NCBI GenBank assembly: GCA_018873245.2
Contig: JAEMBT020000005.1
Location: 7,860,001-7,924,000, forward strand
Direction of reading: 5' to 3'
Length of the DNA stretch: 64,000 bases
Source of the DNA: Archegozetes longisetosus
Taxonomy: Eukaryota > Arthropoda > Arachnida > Sarcoptiformes > Trhypochthoniidae
Under the pieces are notes generated by a model, which saw only the letters and a program-made list of their open reading frames with translations, was not told the origin of the DNA and made no database searches. Within the stretch, counting starts at the first letter, position 1; every line of letters begins with the position of its first letter. A program made the position numbers and the translations under genes. Shown one piece after another: positions 12,996-25,330 of this stretch.

Positions 12996-15815
12996 GATTT
13001 TAATTTAACCATATGAATCTGCATCTTTTCAAGTTTATTCATTACTAAAAATGTTGAGTTGCATGCGTTCACTGTTCCTATTACTGCAAATCACGCTCTA
13101 TTATGGTTAAATAAAGTTCTATAAATATTAAATACTAATCTTGAGGTCAAGTCCAAGTATAAGAGCAACTTATTTCTGAACATAGAGTGCCCAACTTTTA
13201 GTCGAATTTGAGCCAAATTTATAGACATTATTAACTTAGAGATTATAGAATTTATAGAAATATAATTTACAGAAACCAACAATAGCTTTTAATGTGTTGA
13301 TGCGTGCGAAAATGTCTTAAATCAAACTTGTTTACCTAAAACGCTACGATTTGGTTAGTTTTAGTGATTTATAAGTCAAGTTCGGAACTAAACTCTAAGT
13401 TTAGAATAACTGGATAACTGAGTAATGATATTTTGAGCAATGCTAAACCTATTTACTTAACTGATAGTAATCTTACTTATCAGGGATTGCAACATACTCT
13501 TACCCCTTAAAAGTTTTAAATTAATATTGTCACAACTTAAGAACTAACTTCTATTTCAAGTAAATTGAACTTTGTTTTGTAGCTTATAGTTATTTTTATT
13601 TTATCAAAATCAAGGTCTACCATTTATTGAATACTATTCCATAAAAGGATGCTTTCAAAATTTAGTATTGTTTCCAGATAATAAATCTCACTATATCTAA
13701 TCACATTTTTAAAAATAAAACTCATCACATCATTGCTTTACCAATACGGAAACCGTTCAGTTTTACGTTTTTAACTTTATAACTAGTTTAAGAGTAAAAC
13801 TATGAGACCTAGAATTGTCAATGAGCTACAGGATTGTTTTAGAGGAAACAGCAAAATATTTATGAAATTATAATGTGTCGATCATACGCATAATTATTTA
13901 AATGTTCACAATTTGTTTATATTTTTGCAATCGCATTTCCATATTAACAAAACAAATCTATACAAATATTTGAATTCATTTAAAGCAGAATAAATTAAAC
14001 TGAATACAGTGAAGCAAAATGTACAATTAATTGAAATATTAAACGCACAAAAGTCAATTTGATTTTCAGTATATGATTCACTGCTTGCTGTAGTAATAAC
14101 TGGAGTACACAACAGTGCATAACATTCTAACTTGTATGGAAGAAGATTAAATCGTAACGATTGTCAGTATGTGTTCAAATTGAGTCATACCAGTACTGAT
14201 TTAGTTGTAATATAATCACCTTGGTTTTCACTCAAGGATCTTCGAGAGTCAAAGTAAATTAATAAAGATTAAAAATTTAAATTGCAATTCACATAAATTG
14301 AAAGATAAACGTTTTTTTATTTTCAAGTCTATTATGCTTATCCTTGAGAATCTTCAAGTACTGTAATACTATTTGTTATGCTCAATTGATTCAATTATGC
14401 TCTTTAATCATTTCTAAAATTTTATTAAGCCAGTATAACTTTAGAAAGTTTTAAGTTAGAATTCACATCCATTGAATCTAGATTTTTAAAATTTGAAAAG
14501 TTGTATAAACTGAAGATCTGTTCAGTAGGTTAGCTATCTTATACCATTTGTTCGGGTAAGTACTGTAAAATGCTTTCTATAGTGTCATTTGAATTAGAGA
14601 TATCACACAATAACACTCTAAATATGATATATAAAAATTTCTGATTCATCTTATTTGTAAATATATAACATGGACAGTTATTTTTAAATTTGAATCAGAA
14701 GAGCTTCAGAAAGAAAAAAGTTCATATATAGAATTACTTATTCTGGCTTTATTTGGTTAGTCAGAACTAAATAATGAAATTAAATACAACGGTTGAACAG
14801 GATATCTCAAAATAGAACACCATTAGCTAACTTGCGAGCATTAACTACTTGTCGTACACTAGTTAGCAACATGTTAAACTACAGCTTATATTAAGTCTTT
14901 GGTCAATTTGATTTTCTAATCTAAACACCTTTTACCTAAATATCCTTGTCTATTTCGAAATACTTACTGCTGATCTAACGATAATACCCTTATGATTTAT
15001 TCAATTATTTTCTATTCAATTTATTTTTAACTCTTTCTTTAGTGCTTTCAAATTAATTTAAACTTTTTATCTTTGACGCATCTCTAAATCTATTGACTCA
15101 ATGGTCATATGATTTTAGCGAAATTGTGAAACAGTATTTATTCTTGAATTTTTTCACACAGACTTAACCTTACTATAAACTATTTTCTAAATTTAACTGC
15201 TGTTACTAAGTAGGGATGTATTTGCAGTTAAAATACATCTCTAATAGCAAGCAGACGTGAAAGGATTAAGAATGAATCAATCGTGTATTTTTATGATCAT
15301 TTTTTCTTTCTATCAGATGTTTGCTTACTAATAAAGTTTCACTTTACTCAGTGCATCCGAAGATAAGTATCGAAAGTGTCAACTGCTCTTATACAATTCT
15401 AATATAGCAAACTTGCCATTAGAGTTGAAAAGTCAATCAAAGTTTATTTAGTTTACAGCTAAACTAATATAATAACTAGTTTGAAAATTGGACTATTTTT
15501 ATATTATTTTTGTGTAATTTACTCATTATTAACCAATAAAATATTTTTATTGAGTTTCAATATCTGGCACTACTTTTCAGTGAAACAGGCAATAACTGCT
15601 ATTATTTCATTAAAAGTTTGATCAAGTGTTTAGAACGCAGGTGTGTTATGTCATAGTCTGTTAGAGTGCATTATGTCATACTTGCTATCGTTTGACAGCT
15701 TTTCATCTATTTACCACTCTACAATGCTTCAAAACTAATACTAGTTTTAATAAACACAAATTATAATATTTCAATTTGAATTTCTTTCTCAGTTTGTGTC
15801 TCAGATAACGGTAAA
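12996..15815. other. Intergenic, upstream of the aquaporin
   Basis: About 2.8 kb of AT-rich sequence. Short open frames (for example 13091-13282 and 13906-14112) are AT-biased and without motifs. A small hairpin sits near 15210-15235. TTTCTTTCTCAG ending at 15792 could be a splice acceptor for a 5' UTR exon of the aquaporin gene. Nothing else supported. Confidence 0.4.
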
Positions 15816-18800
15816 ATGAAGGTTAAAAATGTGAAGATGCTGCCACAGTCCAAATTGAAGATTTTGGTCAAAGAACTATTAGCAGAATTTTTGGGCACTT
15901 ATATGCTTATGGTAAGACTCAAGTATTTTATTGCTTAACGTGAAATTAGCTTTCTATTTAAGTACAAACTCAATATCCATTTCGCACTAAATCATACTTT
16001 TGGAAGCATTTCTCCCCTCAAGTAATAAAACTTTTCGAACAACCATTTTCTGCAAAGTTTGCCTTAATTTTAGTTTGAGTGAGCCTTTTGGTTTATTAAT
16101 TTGGTGCTAGACGTTCATTGGAAAATTCCGAAAAATCTAATATTTGACTACCTTTACATTATTTTAAAGCTAGAGTCTAAAAGTACAACAGCACTGAATG
16201 GTACTGAATGTTTTACGTTTTAAAACGGTGCAATTAAAATTTGACTCATACCTGACATCAAAGCAACCTACTTTTATGTGCTTCTCCCTATCATCTCTCG
16301 TATTTTTAAACCCAATGCTTCCAGAGTAACCACTTGTTTCATTTTGAATATTTAGCTAAATATTAACACCCAATACATGCATGAAAAGCCTCAATTCCCA
16401 TCTAGTCTTATGTTGAATCTTTCGATTGTGTCTTGCAATTAAGCATTTCAAAGATCTAATCGTTTATTGAAAACTTGTTTTGGCGCAAAATTCATTCAAG
16501 TCTGTGGATATTGAAAAAACAAAAAAGAAAATAAGCTTATCACTCACTACGGGGAGTTTGGCTTAAAAATGCTGAGTCACTTTGATCAGAGCATAACTAA
16601 TAAGAAGTAATAGAACTGAATCTCTAATTACAAGTTCATCATCAATAAATGAAAAAATGAAACGAAACAATGTAAATTTATTTTATTATTCATCTTAGGT
16701 CAATAGGTGTTTTATAAATAGCTCTGAACTATCAATAGTTAAACAAAAATTAAACAGTAAAGATCGGATAACGGCTGATAAAAGAAGACTAAACTTTATA
16801 AAAATTGCGGCAAAATAATGCTTTCAGTAAAAATATAGTCAATTTAATTGAAGTAATCAAATTGCATGTAATTTGTAGCTTTATTCAGTATCATAGTCAA
16901 TACAAATTGAATGGTTGATTTTCTTTAGTTTGATCTGAATTTGACCTCACGGCCAAATTAACTGACTTGCGATATATTTATTTTTGTTTGCAGTAAGCAG
17001 TACTAAAGTAGCCAATTCTCAAAACTGGTGTCAGTTTCGCCGGAGTTACTTTAGCGGAATAGTATTTTAATCAGTCAGCTTAGTCGAAACAGGTTAAAAT
17101 CAATTTTACAACTGATTTCCTCGCCCATAAACCTCAGGGTTTATTCATACTTATCAAAGCAAAATAAAAAGTTTGATAGTAATCAACAGATTTAGATAAA
17201 AGCTTAAGCACTAATAGCCAATAGAAAATAACAAGACTAAAAACTTCTGATTAGACACTTGATTTTCTAGATTGATTTCCATTATTATTTGAGTTGAACT
17301 TTGAAATTTTAAAAGATATAACTTTTGGCTTATTAGCAAGTTATAATAAATATTTAATCATACTTTTTGAGTAACTGAATAAGATTTTTAGTTTTTACTA
17401 ATTTGGGTTAACAACTTCTATTTACAATATATCGTTTCAAAAACTAATTTATTAAGTCAATAATAAAATATTTTTACGTAGAACATCAAGTGCTCAAAAC
17501 TTATATTCTCACAACTCGAGCTCTTCGTGACAACTTTGAAAAATAGAAAGCATTTCCTAAAATTTAAACTAAGAATTGGAAAACAGAGAAATGAAACTTT
17601 TCGGCTAAACTGACTACTGGGAAACTGACTCCTACGCTCAAAACTATTTCCAACGATTGCACTGCTATTTCTAATTCAAAGGTTCATCCAATGTAGGTTT
17701 AAAAGTGGAAAAGTGATAATACTTAGAAGTAAATTTGACACAAATTGCATACATTGCAAAAGTCAGTCAATTTGACTGTCAATAGCTGCGATCATTACTC
17801 TCGCATTTCAAACTAATCGTTAGTCCTCATTAGTAATGATTTGTATAGTTTTATCGAGAAATATTGCATTGAATTTTGTAAATGAGCTAAAAGCCATATT
17901 TTAGTTAATAGGTTGTACGTCTACTGCTTTTTACGTACTTAATCTAAATAATAAAGAGAAAAGCGTTGATACATTCGGTATCTCCTATTGCTGGGGATTC
18001 GGCGCTTTTATTGGAATCTCTTCATCGATGGCTATATCTGGTATTACGTGCACTAATCAATAGAAAGTAATTTATGCTCAACTTAGTTCAAATCTTATAC
18101 TGAACAGGAGGTCATATAAATCCTGCGGTTTCCATAGCATTCGCATCGATATCACGTTTCCCCTGGTCTAAAGTGGGGCCGTATATATTGGCTCAAGTTA
18201 TTGGATCGTTTTTAGGAACTGCCACATCATATCTAGTTTACAGCGAAGCGATTACTGCTCAGCACAATTTGGAACCATTGAGGAATAGAACGGAATTAAG
18301 AGCCTATGGGCATGAATTAAGTACGGGTGGCATTTTTGCCACATATCCCGCTCCTCATGTCTCACTCGGTGGTGTTTTAGTTGATCAGGTTATTAGACAA
18401 AAGTTGAAATCTCATCAAGTTTTTCTCAGATCCTAATTGTTGAACATTTTTCTCCTAATTAATACAACTCGATCATGATAGATAGTAGCGACTGCTTCAC
18501 TACTTATTTCTGTAATGGTTGTGGTGGATAAGAATAATTTGAATATTCCAATGATTATACAGCCATTTCTATTAGCATTTGTAATCTCAACGCATGGGCT
18601 CGCTTTTGGTTTCAATTGTGGAGCTGCTCTCAATCCTGCCAGAGATTTCGGTCCACGACTTTTCACATCAATCGCTGGTTGGGGTGTCCAGGTCTTCGAG
18701 TAAATCGATTTTTATCTATTTTATCATCAAATTATTTGTCATTAATTTTTAAAATTTTGATTCAAGACCTCTAAACGGCAACTATTGGTGGTCCGGAGGA

Positions 18801-18926
18801 ATAGTTGGTCCAATCGTTGGCGCTGTCCTAGGAGTTTGGATCTATTATTTTGTTATTGAATATTTAAACTGCCCAAAAGAACCTGAAGTTGATGAGAATA
18901 ATTTACATGAATTGAAACCTCTATAG
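15816..18926 (+). CDS. Aquaglyceroporin (MIP family channel)
   Basis: Six-helix membrane channel expected to pass water, glycerol and other small solutes. Five exons: 15816-15911, 17905-18040, 18108-18388, 18482-18699 and 18767-18926, with consistent phases, giving 296 aa. Helix 1 begins LLAEFLGTYMLM. The first pore motif is GGHINPAV (Asn82-Pro83-Ala84). The loop with GIFATYPAPHVSL is typical of glycerol-permeable members. The second motif is ALNPARDFGPR (Asn222-Pro-Ala-Arg-Asp). The Asp after NPAR marks aquaglyceroporins rather than strict water channels. The C-terminus is short and polar. The first intron is about 2 kb and contains fragments of a dispersed repeat; the others are 67-93 bp. 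In exon 4 the acceptor that keeps frame is the ATAG ending at 18481, since three AGs lie close together there. Confidence 0.94.
16983..17670. repeat. Dispersed-repeat fragments in aquaporin intron 1
   Basis: GCAGTACTAAAGTAG (near 16993) and ACTATTTCCAACGATTGCAC (near 17643) closely resemble segments of the foldback element at 48910-49290, where GCAGTACTTAAGTAG and ACTATTTCCAACGTTTGCAT occur. GACTCCTACGC (near 17628) also recurs near 37971. These look like decayed copies of one family. Confidence 0.5.
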
Positions 18927-19693
18927 TAGTAAATTGTGGAACAAATTTGCTTAAGTTATATTAGCTACACTTTTATATTATATTTGATCGAATCATTTTC
19001 TTTGATTAATGTGTTATTGTTTAACTATTGTTAGATCATATTAAATATATATACTTAGAGGTTTAATCTTATTATAATTTATAGGTCAAGTAATCATGAT
19101 CAATTTGTTTGTTATACTTTTTAAATTGTTACTCAAGATTTTCGATGCCATAAATTTATTATTAATATTTATTTTCGATGCGATTATGTATTTATTTTAT
19201 TGTGCAACTTTTTGAATCATTTTCGTTTCATTTTCATCTCTTGTTATATTGTACTTAATTGAGTAAATTTAATTATACAATAATTAGGTAAACTTTTAGA
19301 CTATTTAAGCACTTGTAAAAAAATGCTCTTGAAATAATCATATTTTAATGCGTTACTAAGCGTAAAACAGTCTGGTTAGTTTAGTGATCAGCCAAAATTT
19401 GCAATTTTAAACACCAAATTCACTTTGTTATTCAGATACTCTCAAAGACTTAAACTTAAAATATTTCAATTTTGGTTTATATTTTAAATGAAAATAGATT
19501 TTCTCAGTTATAAAAAGTCACACTAAATACAAGCTAAGTTGCTCGTCTCACTTATATTTTAATAAGAAATGATTAATGAGTTTTTTATTGTCATTGTTAT
19601 GAGTTTGACAATTTATATTTATATCTGAAATGTTTCAATCATCACAATTATATGTATATTTGTAAATGATTCATATGAAAGCTTATGTTCAGT
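18927..19693. other. Intergenic, convergent 3' regions
   Basis: AT-rich sequence between the 3' end of the aquaporin gene (+) and the 3' end of the Rho gene (-). No gene or clear repeat seen. Confidence 0.4.
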
Positions 19694-20632
19694 TCAAGAA
19701 ATGATGCACGTTTTCTGTTCAGTAGGACTCATATGCAATTCAAGAACTTTTCTCACAGACTCGTCAAATATTTGATTCACACCAAGTGTTGTGGCAGCCG
19801 AACACTCCAGATATTTAATGGCTCCGTGTTTTGCGGCAAACTTCTGTCCAGTTTGTCTTTGAATCGGAGATTGATTAGTTTGAGATAGTTGTTTAACTAT
19901 TTGATCATTATCTCTTAGATCTGATTTAGTACCTTGAATATATATAAAGTATTTACTAATTAATTACAACTAAATTAAGTAATTAGCAATTTAAGTTTGT
20001 ATCAATTTTTCCAATCTTTTTTCATACCCACTAATAGTATAGGCTTGTTTGGTAAACACTGTTTTATTTCAGGAATCCATTTAGCAGCCACATTATCAAA
20101 GCTTTTTGGTGAAACTGTTGAAAAACAAACGACGAATATATCCGTTTCTAAGTAAGACATCGAACGAATCTTTTGCAACCCTTCTCGGCCTGCGGTATCA
20201 CATAATTCTAGATCTACAACAACTCCATTGCATATTATCTCCTTATTATACGTATCGAATCTATTGAAATATGAATTACTCTTTCAACTTCTATATAACA
20301 CTAAAAGTTTTTATTTTTCAACTTTGCTCAGATTTTATAATCTATTAATAAGTTTTATATTGCTATCAATTCCAGGAGCAGAATGAAACTCTGATCAAAT
20401 CGTCAACTGCTTTCCATTGTAAACTTTTGTTAAATTAAACAATTTTGACTCACACTGTAGGGACGTATTGATCACAAAACGATCCAGTTGTATAAGATAT
20501 AAGAAGTGAAGTTTTACCAACATTGCAGTCACCCACAATAACACACTTAACGGGCAATGGAAAAGCTTCAATACCATTTCCTAATGAAATTGTTCTTGAC
20601 TTCCTTCTCTTAGAATAAAACTGAGACATCAT
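19694..20632 (-). CDS. Atypical Rho-family small GTPase
   Basis: Three exons on the minus strand: 20632-20454, 20260-20028 and 19932-19694, in frame (216 aa). After a basic N-terminal extension (about 28 residues, SKRRKSR) comes the Rho fold. The P-loop is GDCNVGKTS (34-42), switch I is YVPTVFDTY, switch II is LCDTAGREG (79-87), the base motif is TKSD, and SAATT matches the SA-type motif (family SAL). The C-terminus CIIS is a CAAX prenylation signal. By alignment Cys36 replaces Gly12 and Arg85 replaces Gln61 (49 residues apart, as in Rac). Gly12 and Gln61 are needed for intrinsic and GAP-stimulated hydrolysis in Ras/Rho proteins, so this one may stay GTP-bound. The effector Thr (PTV) and P-loop Lys-Thr are kept, so nucleotide binding is expected. 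Closest by eye to the Rac/RhoU group, but orthology is not settled. Two ATGs open the frame; the first is used here. Confidence 0.92.
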
Positions 20633-22443
20633 TCCATTGATCCCTTGTTATGAACTTTATTGAGAGTCTACTTTGATGAACACGTAAATTAATATTGAAA
20701 TACTAGCCAACACAATTGCGAATCTGCGGGCGCAGTATTTTTGAGTATAAATTATAGGTGTATTTCACTCAAAGCATCATATTTAACGATATACTAAATG
20801 TTTTAAATTATTTCCTTAATGTAGCGTAAGTGCTATTACTTTTATGATGGCTTAGTTTAGACAATACCCATACAAAGTGAAAAACCCCTTCGGTTATCTA
20901 AGATTTATCTAGTTATTATACTCTATTTTGTTTATTAGTTAAAATTGTTTTAACTATCAAAACAATGCTAAAGTTTTTACAAAATAAACTAGTCCATCCG
21001 ATTTCAAAACAAAACTTGAGCGAAATCACAAGATTAATTGCTTGGCTGATTAACATACTTGATAACTGCCTCTTGTTAACTTCGTAACTCAACTTTCCTA
21101 TCATCAAATTGAAACATTGCAATTATCTCTTGAAAGACTACTCGTTTAAGAGTAATAGTTAATATTTCGTAATTTACATTCCATTATCAACTTTAAGATA
21201 TTGGTTAACCTTAATTAAAGTTTGCAATTTTTGTGTGTGAACTCATCGTTGGCCCAAAGTTCATTTCGATAAGGATAACTTTGGTATTCTAAATATTAGC
21301 AAACGTTAATTCATATTAAGTCACACTTTATAGAAAAACACTATTAGTTGTTAACAAAGAGTTAATACCTATTTCACGACAATGTAAGATAAAGTTATAT
21401 TTCTATGGAGACATGTTTGATAATAATAGACGTTGCCTTCTGTATTGCATTCTGTTGTTTTAACTCACTTCAATGTATGACAGATATTTTTTATTTTCTA
21501 AAACTACAGTCACAAAATTTAGATAATTTAGATTGAAGCAAATCTTTCATTAAACCAAACTTATTAAACATACCAATCATTATTTATATTAGAATTAGCC
21601 CAAATGTGGTCCTCAAAGCAATTTTTCTATAACTAGCTTCATATACGGTATAACTGTTAGGATAATACTGTTTAATATTTACTACTTGAAATACTCAAGA
21701 AATAGATTACAAACCAATTGATCATTTGCTGTGTTTTTAGGTTGTCGTTCATTTGTCTATTTATCAAGGCTTGACTTAACGACAAACTCAGTTATTTTTA
21801 TCACGAAGCTGCTTGTAAAATGAAATTTATGATGCTTAAAATAGGCATTTTATAGGTAAACTAAAGCACGCTTATTCTTCTTCTTTGCGGATATAAGTTC
21901 CCTTTTTAGATAAAATACTTCCTACTAATGAAGAATATATTAATGAAATCCTTTCAACCTACGATTTTTATGACTCAAAATGAGGAAGCTAAAAAATTAT
22001 TAGTCAATGGAAGCAACAAAATATCAATTCCATATAAATTTATGACAAAATTAAGCGAAAATTTTAAGATTTCATGATAAATATAGGTTTTAGATGAATT
22101 GTAAAAGAAATAATCAGTTCCTTGCAAGTTTTATAATCTTTAATATTTAGGATAATCTAAAACAGCTTCATGAAACTGCCTCATGAAACTTACACCTTCT
22201 ACTTCTGCTCAAAATCATGTCCAATGTGAAAAGATGTGACCACATTCGACCTCTGATTTTAAATTAGGAAACCATGCAGAGTGATCTAAGCTAAAGTTAG
22301 AGATCAAAATGGCTTTATTTAATTTTCTTGAACAGAAAATTTTTTTGAGCACATTTACAAGAATTTCAGCCAATCTGAACACAAATAATTCGAATTTCCA
22401 GAAATAATTTTAAAAATAACAAAAGCCATGATTACTAATCGAA
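20633..22443. other. Intergenic
   Basis: AT-rich, 1.8 kb. One short minus-strand frame (20916-21122) has no motif. I see no gene or clear repeat. Confidence 0.4.
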
Positions 22444-22944
22444 TTATATTATTAATGGTTTTCGAGCTCTATCACGACCTAAAAGGTATTCTTGCGTCTT
22501 GTCATCGATAGCAATATCTTCCCCGTCGTCGGAAAATGCGATACCTCGGCCATTATCTGGATCATTGATCACTTTCTTCTCGACAACTCCTGGTACAACT
22601 TTCACCCTCTCCGGATTGCGCGTAAGCAAAATCAATGGCTTTCGAACCGTTTGTCTTTTGAATATGAGTGGTTTTCTCACATTGGGCGCGTCGTCCGATC
22701 TTTTGTTGAATGTTCGATCAGATTCTTTAGTTGGTTCGGTCACTTGAACACCATTTTCGAGGTAAGGTCCGTAAAACTTTTGCAGAACACGATCGTATGA
22801 ACTTGGTTCTGAAGTTACCGCATCCAATTGGCCACTGCTTTCAACACCAATTTCGAGATCCGTTTGTTTTGTATCACTTGGCCTACACCTTACTTTTGAA
22901 AAAGTCAAGCCAAGAATAAATAATACTATTAGGCGTTTCATCAT
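22444..22944 (-). CDS. Secreted precursor with RKPLI repeats (putative neuropeptide prohormone)
   Basis: Single exon, 166 aa, opening with two ATGs and a clear signal peptide (about residues 1-20, hydrophobic LIVLFILGLTF). The rest is hydrophilic and has no globular domain I recognise. Three copies of RKPLI end different segments: residues 90-94 (NVRKPLIF), 101-105 (TVRKPLIL) and 161-165 (RARKPLII, ending the protein). Lys-Arg pairs at 81-82 and 96-97 would release SDDAPNVRKPLIF and a following peptide starting with Gln, which could cyclise. A Lys-Lys occurs at 123-124. No Gly precedes the Lys-Arg sites, so C-terminal amidation is not predicted. Repeats with dibasic sites behind a signal peptide are typical of peptide prohormones, but the motif matches no family I know. 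A non-hormonal secreted protein remains possible. Confidence 0.72.
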   Translation of the reverse strand: MMKRLIVLFILGLTFSKVRCRPSDTKQTDLEIGVESSGQLDAVTSEPSSYDRVLQKFYGPYLENGVQVTEPTKESDRTFNKRSDDAPNVRKPLIFKRQTVRKPLILLTRNPERVKVVPGVVEKKVINDPDNGRGIAFSDDGEDIAIDDKTQEYLLGRDRARKPLII

Positions 22945-23610
22945 TGATTGTGTAGTTCACGGCACAGCATTTAATGCATGGACTGAACTTTTTTCAACTT
23001 TGAAAGTCGCCTCAAAAGCGTTTACATTTTTATTTAGTGTGATTTAATTTTTTCACAAAAGATTAAGGGATATCCACCGGAGATAAACACCCATTTATCG
23101 ATGCATCCGTCTGTCAAATAAACTATTGCTGCTTTTGAAGATTCAAAGAATTGTCAAATTCTCAATATTGCATTCAAACTTATCTCAACTAACCACGAGT
23201 TACGCCTTAACGATGCAAAATTAGGTTGATACTGGTTCAAAGTGATTTGTTTGTCGTCTGACTTCAGTGAAAAATGAATTAAAGTTAAATATATTTTGTA
23301 GTAATCACATTGTTTCAATAAAATTTCTGAGGATTGTTGTAAAGGAAATGATTTGTTTATTTATTGGCGGATGAGCTTATAGTAATTGTGAAAAAAAAAC
23401 TATCACTTAACAAGCCATTAATAAATTTATAGAAATCTTGACTTAGACTACGCATAACTCCTTTCGCTTGTGTACAAGCATAAATTAGAAATTTTTATGA
23501 TTTATTAATTGTTTATAAAGAAAATTAAATAAGATTCTAATGATGATCAGTGAAGTCACTAGTTTCTAATATTTTTCAATGTTACATGGTATTGATTGAG
23601 ACTAGAAAAA
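22945..23610. other. Intergenic upstream of the RKPLI precursor
   Basis: AT-rich, presumably containing the promoter of the precursor gene. No further gene seen. Confidence 0.35.
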
Positions 23611-23995
23611 CTGGTACTGCGCCCACCAAAACTTTTTAATGTAGAGGAACTGTAATGATACTAAAAATGATACTAAAGAATTAGATTTATCATAATGTTC
23701 ACTCTGGAGGAGGAGTTCTGAATTTTCGAAAATTCGGCTGCGAGATTCTCTTTGTCAAAAAAATGCAAATTGAAACTAAACTTTGAGATTATAGATGGTA
23801 AATTAGTAAATAGATCCATCAGACCATTCAGATCTTGCAGAGTTTTATTCTTCGAAATTCTCAAAAAGATTTAGAGTTGAAATTTCAAGAATTCACACCT
23901 ACTCCTTCCTAGTAAATATCATGATAAATTTTAGGATTTTAGTATCAATGTAACTTCCTCTACACCCATAAAGGTTTTGATGGACGTGACATCAG
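23611..23995. repeat. Foldback element
   Basis: Imperfect inverted repeat. The left arm (23611-23696, with CACCAAAACTTTTTAATGTA) matches the reverse complement of the right arm (about 23921-23995, with TACACCCATAAAGGTTTTGATGG). The centre is about 220 bp of unrelated sequence. A MITE is likely; no coding capacity. Confidence 0.6.
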
Positions 23996-24872
23996 TATTT
24001 GTCTTAGAAGTTTATCCCAGTCAACATCATGTGATTTGAAAGATATTAAGAACTTCGCTGATCATCATTAGAATCTTATTTAATTTTTTCTTACAAGCAG
24101 TAAATAAATCACAAAAATAAAAATTTACATTAATATTTACATATGTACAATTGATCAAAACTAAAACGACGCAGTAAACAAGCACTACAATTTAGAGTAA
24201 TATTTTTAAAGCATTTAGGATTATATATTTTTTAACCATTCGAAATACTCAACTAAAACTCAACAGTGAACCTAAAACTTTTATGTGAGAGATGACATGC
24301 ATTATAGTTTGTCAATGTTATTGTGTTAGTCATTTTATATTTAATTTTACGTAAAGTTTTAAAAATCAATATTTTTATCAACATTTCCCCCCGAGTATTT
24401 TACTATTCAGTGGTTTTAATGAATACGCGATTTTTTACTATTTAAAAGTAAAATATTGCTGAGTTTGTTTTGATCGATTGTATCAAAGAGAAAGAAGTTA
24501 TACTTAATCTAAGTCAAGACTTTCATAAGTATACTAGTGTAGTATAAGTGACTTCAAACTTAAGATGGAACTTAAAGTGGAGATTGCATCCAATTTTTAC
24601 TTTTTCCAATCATACTACCTTTAAAAATTAGTCAAAAATGACATCTTGTATTTGAAACACGTTTATTCAGTAAATTAATCATAATTATGTTGTTCCCTGA
24701 TCCATTCAGAATGTAAAAATGTGAATTCGTTATAACATTGAATGCTTCAAAAATAAAGCTTCATAGAGGTTATTAAATAATAATTGAGATCATGCATTGT
24801 TAGCAGTCCTATTAAAACCTCATCCCCTATAAGTTATTTGAGGAAGTATCACTTTAACAAAACAATACAACT
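23996..24872. other. Intergenic
   Basis: AT-rich, 3' of the FIS1-like frame on the minus strand. No TM-coding exon that could complete that gene was convincingly found here. Confidence 0.35.
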
Positions 24873-24988
24873 TTAACAACGATTAGAAATATTTGTTGAT
24901 TCAAAATAAAAGCTTAATTCAGTTTCATCTTGTAGTTCTCCATTTTTAGTTTGAAAGCCTTTTAGCGTAATTTCTTGGATGCAAACAT

Positions 24989-25330
24989 CTAATTCCATTG
25001 CTTGCCTATCTCCGGCTTAAGAACAAGCAGACGATTAACACAATTCTGCGCTAAATCGTATTCCTTGATTCTGATATAGCCGATTGCCAAATATATAAGG
25101 TAACTGCAATGTGCTTGCGATGCCTCGACAGTTGTACAGAGATGTTCCAATATATTAATACCACGGCGAATATAAGCACTACATTTAGACCGAACCATAA
25201 CTGATGCGATTTCAAATTGTGAACTTGTTGTGAGCGACCCTTTCAAAGCCTGACTTTCGAACATTTCTGCATAATGCCTAACCGTTTCGTTCCAACGATC
25301 ACCGATTGGATTGTTTAGAAGCCAAGACAT
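24989..25330 (-). CDS. FIS1-like TPR protein, truncated (possible pseudogene)
   Basis: 113-aa frame starting at ATG 25330. It matches the cytosolic TPR-like domain of mitochondrial fission 1 protein: QFEIASVMVRSKCSAYIRRG, GINILEHL, then YLIYLAIGYIRIKEYDLAQN and the NRLLVLKPE helix. FIS1 proteins are about 150 aa and end in a membrane anchor for the outer mitochondrial and peroxisomal membranes. Here a stop (24991-24989) follows KPEIGKQWN. The homology appears to continue in another frame from 25004, where QAMELDVCIQEI resembles the next FIS1 helix and runs to a stop at 24873, still without a hydrophobic tail. A 4-base loss in the AAGC-like repeat GGCAAGCAATGG would explain the shift. It has no introns, so it may be a retrocopy or pseudogene. 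A sequencing error could explain the shift but not the missing anchor. Confidence 0.68.
   Translation of the reverse strand: MSWLLNNPIGDRWNETVRHYAEMFESQALKGSLTTSSQFEIASVMVRSKCSAYIRRGINILEHLCTTVEASQAHCSYLIYLAIGYIRIKEYDLAQNCVNRLLVLKPEIGKQWN

Noticed and set aside
22492-22919. Overlapping plus-strand frames at the RKPLI locus
   Set aside because: Antisense shadows; the minus-strand frame has the signal peptide and repeats.
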